Origin: Nitrospinota bacterium
GTDB taxonomy: Bacteria > Nitrospinota_A > UBA7883 > JACRLM01
Assembly (NCBI GenBank): GCA_015231995.1
Contig: JADGAO010000004.1
Span: 1-33,807 of the forward strand
Length of the DNA stretch: 33,807 bases
Direction of reading: 5' to 3'
Shown here: positions 28,447-33,807 of the stretch, in pieces
Layout: each line of letters starts with the position of its first letter
How positions within the stretch are numbered: position 1 is the first letter of the stretch
Program-made: the position numbers and the translations under genes
The notes under the pieces: model-generated
Databases searched by the model: none
Seen by the model: only the letters and a program-made list of their open reading frames with translations
Told to the model about the DNA's origin: nothing

Positions 28447-29530
28447 GCCCCGGCTCCTTCATGGAGGTTTCCAATTCCTCGATACTTGGCAATTCGCCTT
28501 TCAGCTTTTTCGGCAGGGTTTCCGTCAGTTTGTATCCGGATACACCTATTGGTTTCCGGGTATCGCGCAGGGCGTATTCAACAACCACCTTGTTCTTCGA
28601 TTTGCACAGGATTATGCCGATGCTTGGCTGGTCATCCTTGTGGCGCAGGAGGTCATCCACGGCGGAAAGGTAAAAGTTCATCTTTCCCGCGTATTCCGGT
28701 TGGAATTCCCCTACTTTTAGCTCTATAACCACGAAGCAACGAAGGCGCAAGTGGTAGAAGAGCAGATCAATATAAAAATCATCCCCGCCGATTTCCATAT
28801 GGTACTGGCTACCGACAAAGGCAAACCCTACGCCAAGTTCCAGCAGGAACGCCCTTATCTGCTCCAGCAGGGCTTTTTCCACGTCCCGTTCCTTGGCCTC
28901 TTCGCCGATGGTCAGGAAGTCAAAGACGTATGGGTCTTTCAATATCTGCCGGGCAAGCTCTGATTGCGGCGCGGGAAGGGTGCGGGCGAAGTTGGAAACG
29001 GCTTTCCCTTGCCGCTTGTACAGGCCGCTCTCAATCTGGTGGACAAGAACGTTGCGCGACCAGCCGTTTTGAATGGTCTGGCGGATGTACCATTCCCGCT
29101 CAATGGAGGCTTTAACCTTATCCAAAAGAACTACGTTATGAAACCAGGGAATTTGTGCAGCAACCTGCTGCACAAATTGGCTGTCCTGGTATGCCTCGGC
29201 GAATAACCTCATATATTTAAGGTTACGCGGGGAGAATCCTTTCATCTCCGGGAACTCGCGCCGCAGGTCTTGGGCTAATCTGTCCACAACTTTTGCGCCC
29301 CAACCCTCCTGGCGCTGGCTATCGAGAATCCGGCGGCCAATCTCCCAATAGAGCAGAACCAATTCGCGGTTGGCGGCAAGGCCAGCGCGAATCTGGGCGG
29401 AACGAATCTTCCCTTTAAGGTCGTCGAGCAGGAGCGCATAGTCCACAGGGGCTTTGCCTGATTGTGCAACAGGCTGTTGGACAATTTCGAAATCAGGCTT
29501 TCGAGGCTTGCCTTTACCCGCCATAGCCAA
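28436..29530 (-). CDS. DUF1016/YhcG-family PDDEXK nuclease domain protein
   Basis: [50 protein letters not shown] and [44 protein letters not shown]. Confidence 0.92.
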   Translation of the reverse strand: MAMAGKGKPRKPDFEIVQQPVAQSGKAPVDYALLLDDLKGKIRSAQIRAGLAANRELVLLYWEIGRRILDSQRQEGWGAKVVDRLAQDLRREFPEMKGFSPRNLKYMRLFAEAYQDSQFVQQVAAQIPWFHNVVLLDKVKASIEREWYIRQTIQNGWSRNVLVHQIESGLYKRQGKAVSNFARTLPAPQSELARQILKDPYVFDFLTIGEEAKERDVEKALLEQIRAFLLELGVGFAFVGSQYHMEIGGDDFYIDLLFYHLRLRCFVVIELKVGEFQPEYAGKMNFYLSAVDDLLRHKDDQPSIGIILCKSKNKVVVEYALRDTRKPIGVSGYKLTETLPKKLKGELPSIEELETSMKEPGHGG

Positions 29531-31088
29531 GCTCCTTCAGGTTTGCCCAAATCATTTTGTCGAGTTTGGCGGATTCGGCGCACTGCTCCTTTAACTTGGC
29601 GGTGAGATGCTTCATTTTATCGTCGAACGGCTCGTCGTCGTCTTCCACCTCTTCCGCGCCGACGTATCGCCCCGGTGTGAGGACGTATCCATGAGCGGCG
29701 ATTTCTTCCGTCTTGGCGCTCTTGCAGAAGCCGGGGATATCCGCGTATTTGCCCGCGTCTTTTTCGCCACGCCATGCGTGATATGTGCTGGCGATACGGG
29801 TTATGTCTTCACTGGTAAGCTCGCGGTGAACGCGATCAATCAACGTCCCAAGCTTGCGAGCGTCTATGAAAAGCGTCTCGCCCCGGCGGTCACGGAAGCG
29901 GTTATTCTTCTTGTCGCGGGCGATGAACCATAGGCAGACGGGAATCTGCGTGGAATAAAAAAGTTGCCCAGGCATAGCTATCATGCAGTCCACTAGGTCA
30001 GCTTCGATAATCTTCCGACGGATTTCACCCTCGCCAGACTGATTGCTGGACATGGAGCCGTTGGCAAGAACAAACCCGGCGTATCCCGTGGGCGCAAGGT
30101 GATGAATGAAATGCTGAACCCACGCATAGTTGGCATTGCCCGCAGGTGGAACACCGTATTTCCAGCGTTTGTCTTCGCGCAGGCGATCACCGCCCCAATC
30201 GCTAGAGTTGAAGGGTGGATTAGCCAGGATGTAGTCCGCCTTTAAATCTGGGTGAAGGTCGCGGTGAAACACGTCGGCATGTTCGCTACCAAGGTTGTTA
30301 TCTATGCCGCGAATGGCCAGGTTCATTTTGGCAAGGCGCCACGTGGTGGGGTTGGATTCCTGACCATAAACAGCTATGTCGCCGATGCGTCCGCCGTGGA
30401 CTTCCACAAACTGCTCGCTTTGAACAAACATGCCACCGGAGCCGCAACAAGGGTCGTATACCCGCCCCTTGTATGGCGAGATCATTTCGACCAGAACTTG
30501 AACGACACATCGAGGGGTATAGAACTGGCCGCCCTTCTTGCCTTCCGCGCTGGCGAACTGCGAGAGGAAGTATTCGTACACACGGCCCAGAACGTCTTTT
30601 GAGCGGCTTTCCTTGTCGCCAAGGCCAATTGTGCTTACAAGGTCTATCAGTTCGCCCAGCCGGTGTTTGTCGAGGTCTTGGCGGGCGTAATTTTTAGGAA
30701 GAACGCCCTTGAGGGAAATGTTATCCCGCTCAATGGCAGTCATGGCATCGTCCACCAGTTTTCCGATAGTGGGTTGCTTGGCTTTAGATTGAAGATGGCT
30801 CCACCGCCCCTCCTGTGGAACCCAGAAGACGTTTTTAGCCTTGTACTCATCCGGGTCTTCCGGGTCGGCTCCGTGGTGTTTATCCGCAAACAGCTTGGCG
30901 TGATGTTCCTCGAAAGCGTCGGAGATGAATTTCAGGAAGATAAGGCCAAGAACGACGTGCTTGTATTCCGCCGCGTCCATGTTGTTACGAAGCATATCGG
31001 CGGCTGACCACATCTTGGCTTCAAAGCCAAGGTTGGCCCCGTTATTGGGTTTGCCTTTTGCGCTTCCTGCTTTTTTACCCTTCGCCAT
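29514..31088 (-). CDS. hsdM: Type I restriction-modification DNA methyltransferase subunit M
   Basis: [15 protein letters not shown] (SAM binding), [12 protein letters not shown] (NPPF), [25 protein letters not shown] upstream of the ATG. Confidence 0.96.
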   Translation of the reverse strand: MAKGKKAGSAKGKPNNGANLGFEAKMWSAADMLRNNMDAAEYKHVVLGLIFLKFISDAFEEHHAKLFADKHHGADPEDPDEYKAKNVFWVPQEGRWSHLQSKAKQPTIGKLVDDAMTAIERDNISLKGVLPKNYARQDLDKHRLGELIDLVSTIGLGDKESRSKDVLGRVYEYFLSQFASAEGKKGGQFYTPRCVVQVLVEMISPYKGRVYDPCCGSGGMFVQSEQFVEVHGGRIGDIAVYGQESNPTTWRLAKMNLAIRGIDNNLGSEHADVFHRDLHPDLKADYILANPPFNSSDWGGDRLREDKRWKYGVPPAGNANYAWVQHFIHHLAPTGYAGFVLANGSMSSNQSGEGEIRRKIIEADLVDCMIAMPGQLFYSTQIPVCLWFIARDKKNNRFRDRRGETLFIDARKLGTLIDRVHRELTSEDITRIASTYHAWRGEKDAGKYADIPGFCKSAKTEEIAAHGYVLTPGRYVGAEEVEDDDEPFDDKMKHLTAKLKEQCAESAKLDKMIWANLKELGYGG

Positions 31089-31247
31089 TTCACCCCAGCA
31101 TTTAGAAAATATGGAAATTGTACCATCAATAGGAATTCAGTTTAACAAGGGCGAGCATGAGTGGCTACTAAGGGGAGAAAACGTGAATTGAAGGAAGATT
31201 TTAAAGAAAGATTTAAGAGCGACTATGATAAATAAAATTCCAAGAAC

Positions 31248-31263
31248 GTGAACTTGTGTTCAC
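31248..31263. promoter_or_regulatory. 16-bp palindrome GTGAACTTGTGTTCAC, putative operator upstream of hsdM
   Basis: Exact reverse complement of the 20819-20834 site; intergenic between hsdM and the terL-like gene. Confidence 0.65.
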
Positions 31264-31462
31264 TTCAATTTACTGTCTCACTGCACTTCGTTTTATTCTG
31301 GATGGCTAAACTTTTAGTAGGATGTAGCCACGTCCATGTAAGGAGTGGAACAAACACAAAAATGGATGCCACTGCCGCCGCATAGCCAATAGCTGTTACA
31401 CCGTCAAATTCGCCCTTTCAAACCACATCAGCATATATCACTTATAAAAGCTGATTGGCATT

Positions 31463-33370
31463 TCAGTATTTTCTGCGCGATTCATTGGCCTGCTCTTCCC
31501 TGGCATTGATGAACATAACCCGTATGGAATTGGGTATGTCCCGAATAGGCACTTCAAAGCGCGCCCATGATTCCCGGCGCCAAGTTAGGCCATAGACCAC
31601 ACCTGCCAGAGAATCTGAAAGGTCTTTGCTTCCACGTTGGTTGTGATCCACCTTCCCATGCTTTGGATCAAACTCAAGCTCCCGAAGCTCCTTGAACAGT
31701 TTCTGGTTATTCGGCATTTTTAAACGCCGGTCATAGATGGCCTGCTTTAATAGTTCGTAGGGAAGAGGTGTTTTGTCCATTGACTGTTGGCCAGTCATAA
31801 AACCCTTCTGACGGAGCATTTGAATGGAATCAGCGGATTGAAAACTGTCAAATGTTATCCAGCGAATGTTCATCTCCATATCCCGAAGCTTGTACAGAAA
31901 TTCCCGTATCTTCGAGAAGTTGATTTCCCCACCTCTTGGAGGCTTAACCTCCAGGGCGAAGTCTATCCGTATTTGGGGGAGTTTTTCTATGAAGTCCCCA
32001 CGTTTCACCTCAGTGAACCCTTCAACCAAGCCGCAAACTATCCCGGCGCTGTCGGATGACAAGGCAAGATCAACATGGACAAAGTGAGCCTCATCTGGAT
32101 GAAAGAATTTCTGCCTGTAAATCTCGACATTCGTTTCATGGAAGTCCACATCATCCCGGCTCAATATGGACTCATGCTTTCCAAAACACTCAGATATTGC
32201 TTCAACATCCAAGATGAATGGGTGGAGGGCCACGGTTGATTTACCAAGGATATCCCTGATGGCTCCGGTTATGTCCAGTTCAAACTCGCTCCGGTATTCA
32301 ATGGGGACTTTTTCAACAAAAGGCTGATCCTGAGTTGAAAGCTGTTCATCGTCACCGATAATCCTTGGTTTTTTAAAATCGTTTCCCACAAAAACAGAAA
32401 ACCATTTGCCAGAAAAATTACGGGCTGGCAAGATATCCCAAGTTCGCTTGTCATAAATATAAATCGAGGTTTTACCCGTTCGTCTGATTTCGTCTCTAGC
32501 CTCCGCCTCCTTTAAGTCTGTGAACTGGCCGGGGTATCTTCGTGAAGACACCAAACAGAGTATTCCCGGAAGGATTCCATATTTCATGAACCTCGACTTT
32601 CGGCGCCGGGCAATTGAGTCGTATAAGGCTGTGGCTTGGTCATAATTCCCGCCTGTCATGGAACGTTTAGACTTATCCACCGCTTCCATATGGTTAAGCT
32701 CGTCGAGCAAAGCGGTGAAAATATTCTGGCCAATTGTTGCGGTTTCCTCTCCTGACACCGGTTTGACGATTATCCTGTTCGGGAAAACCATCTCGGAAGT
32801 GAGAGATTTATCGTATGGGAACTTCTCCCGGAAATATGGAGAACCATCCACCATCGCCTTAAACCGTTTGTAGTCCACACTCTTTGCGAGGGTGGCGTTT
32901 ATGTTCTGGAAGACGATAAGTATTTCCGAGGATGGGTCAAGGTCAAAGAGTCTTTGGGGTTGTCGAAAGCAGGAAAGCACATATACTTGATACGCAATGG
33001 TGATTAAAGCTGTTGTGCTCTTGGCCGCGCCAATCGCCCCGGTGAAAACGGCTTCCGTGTATACCGACCCCACCCGCGATCCATTAGACAAACCTTCAAC
33101 AACGGGATTATTTATCTTCTCAAGCACTTTCAAAACTTCGGGGTAAACAATTGACTCGTAGTTAAGGTATTCAGGGCTATTTACGAACTCTCGGATGCTT
33201 ACTGGGTAAGTTTTCATGTACTCCATGAGACGCAGGCAAAAATGCCGCCCCTCCATCGCCTCTTTAACGGCGAATCCGGTGAACTCCCCCAACTCAGGGC
33301 TGATAGTCTTGTTGCTCTTGGTAAGGCTGGCTATCAGCTCAGTAACTTTCTTCAGCTTAACCGTTTTCAT
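31463..33370 (-). CDS. Phage terminase large subunit-like ATPase/nuclease
   Basis: GAIGAAKSTTALITIAYQ (Walker A-like), IFTALLDELNHME (Walker B-like), HFVHVDLALSSDSAGIVCG (RNase H-fold nuclease start). Confidence 0.8.
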   Translation of the reverse strand: MKTVKLKKVTELIASLTKSNKTISPELGEFTGFAVKEAMEGRHFCLRLMEYMKTYPVSIREFVNSPEYLNYESIVYPEVLKVLEKINNPVVEGLSNGSRVGSVYTEAVFTGAIGAAKSTTALITIAYQVYVLSCFRQPQRLFDLDPSSEILIVFQNINATLAKSVDYKRFKAMVDGSPYFREKFPYDKSLTSEMVFPNRIIVKPVSGEETATIGQNIFTALLDELNHMEAVDKSKRSMTGGNYDQATALYDSIARRRKSRFMKYGILPGILCLVSSRRYPGQFTDLKEAEARDEIRRTGKTSIYIYDKRTWDILPARNFSGKWFSVFVGNDFKKPRIIGDDEQLSTQDQPFVEKVPIEYRSEFELDITGAIRDILGKSTVALHPFILDVEAISECFGKHESILSRDDVDFHETNVEIYRQKFFHPDEAHFVHVDLALSSDSAGIVCGLVEGFTEVKRGDFIEKLPQIRIDFALEVKPPRGGEINFSKIREFLYKLRDMEMNIRWITFDSFQSADSIQMLRQKGFMTGQQSMDKTPLPYELLKQAIYDRRLKMPNNQKLFKELRELEFDPKHGKVDHNQRGSKDLSDSLAGVVYGLTWRRESWARFEVPIRDIPNSIRVMFINAREEQANESRRKY

Positions 33371-33746
33371 TCACTTCATCCGCCATTATCCTGTTGATCT
33401 GGGAAATGAATTTGGAAATCTCCGAACCATCGCTGGATATTCCATTGGATTCGGTCATTTTTAACTCGAAGGTGCGTTTGAGCTTGGTCATCTCAAGTAT
33501 TTCCAGGGAAGCCTTGAGCCTGACACTGTCGTTATCTGACCCCATCATACTTACCAATACCATCGCGGCGGTTTCTGCCTTTGCTTCAAGAAGGGAATAC
33601 GCCCGTTCCCGCTGTCGCCGGGCGTAATTGGTCAAGGCCTTCTGAAACTCCGGTTTCTTCCGCCAATTCAGTATTGTTTGGTCGCTTACTCCACATTCTT
33701 TGGCTATTTCAGCAAGGGTTTGTCTGCCAAGAAACAAGAGTTCCAC
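33357..33746 (-). CDS. Terminase small subunit-like HTH protein
   Basis: MELLFLGRQTLAEIAKECGVSDQTILNWRKKPEFQKAL HTH; overlaps the terL-like start by 14 nt. Confidence 0.65.
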   Translation of the reverse strand: MELLFLGRQTLAEIAKECGVSDQTILNWRKKPEFQKALTNYARRQRERAYSLLEAKAETAAMVLVSMMGSDNDSVRLKASLEILEMTKLKRTFELKMTESNGISSDGSEISKFISQINRIMADEVNENG

Positions 33747-33807
33747 GGCCTTTGGACTGCACCCCTTAAACTGGAGCGTTTTTAAGCCGAAATTAGTGTG
33801 CCTGTCC

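Noticed and set aside
1-33807. CRISPR array, retron or rRNA
   Set aside because: No regularly spaced direct repeats, reverse transcriptase motifs or rRNA sequence recognised.

Overview
The left ~6.4 kb looks chromosomal: a minus-strand operon of a pentaheme-type c cytochrome and a very large hybrid histidine kinase with about six PAS domains. At 6408-6455 is an orphan 3' half of a tRNA-Arg(CCT) gene, read as the left attachment scar of an integrated island that fills the rest of the window and runs off the right edge. All main island genes are on the minus strand. In transcription order they are: TerS-like and TerL-like genes; a type I R-M operon with two extra genes (hsdM - DUF1016/YhcG nuclease - hsdS - PIN-like membrane protein - hsdR); a short tyrosine recombinase with an overlapping 51-aa ORF; and a compact operon of unknown protein - dual-HKD PLD nuclease - SNF2 helicase - [IS3 remnant] - AddB-like nuclease - AddA-like UvrD helicase-nuclease. 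I do not recognise this five-gene set as a named system, and it is my main candidate for an undescribed DNA-targeting defence system. A repeated palindrome (GTGAAC-N4-GTTCAC) lies upstream of the defence operon, upstream of the R-M operon and directly before a small ORF, suggesting shared regulation. Smaller oddities include a REP-like hairpin element inserted in frame in hsdS, a small ORF split by an in-frame TGA, and a phage polyvalent-protein relic next to the tRNA scar. No CRISPR array or rRNA was seen. All family calls come from motifs read by eye; no searches were run.
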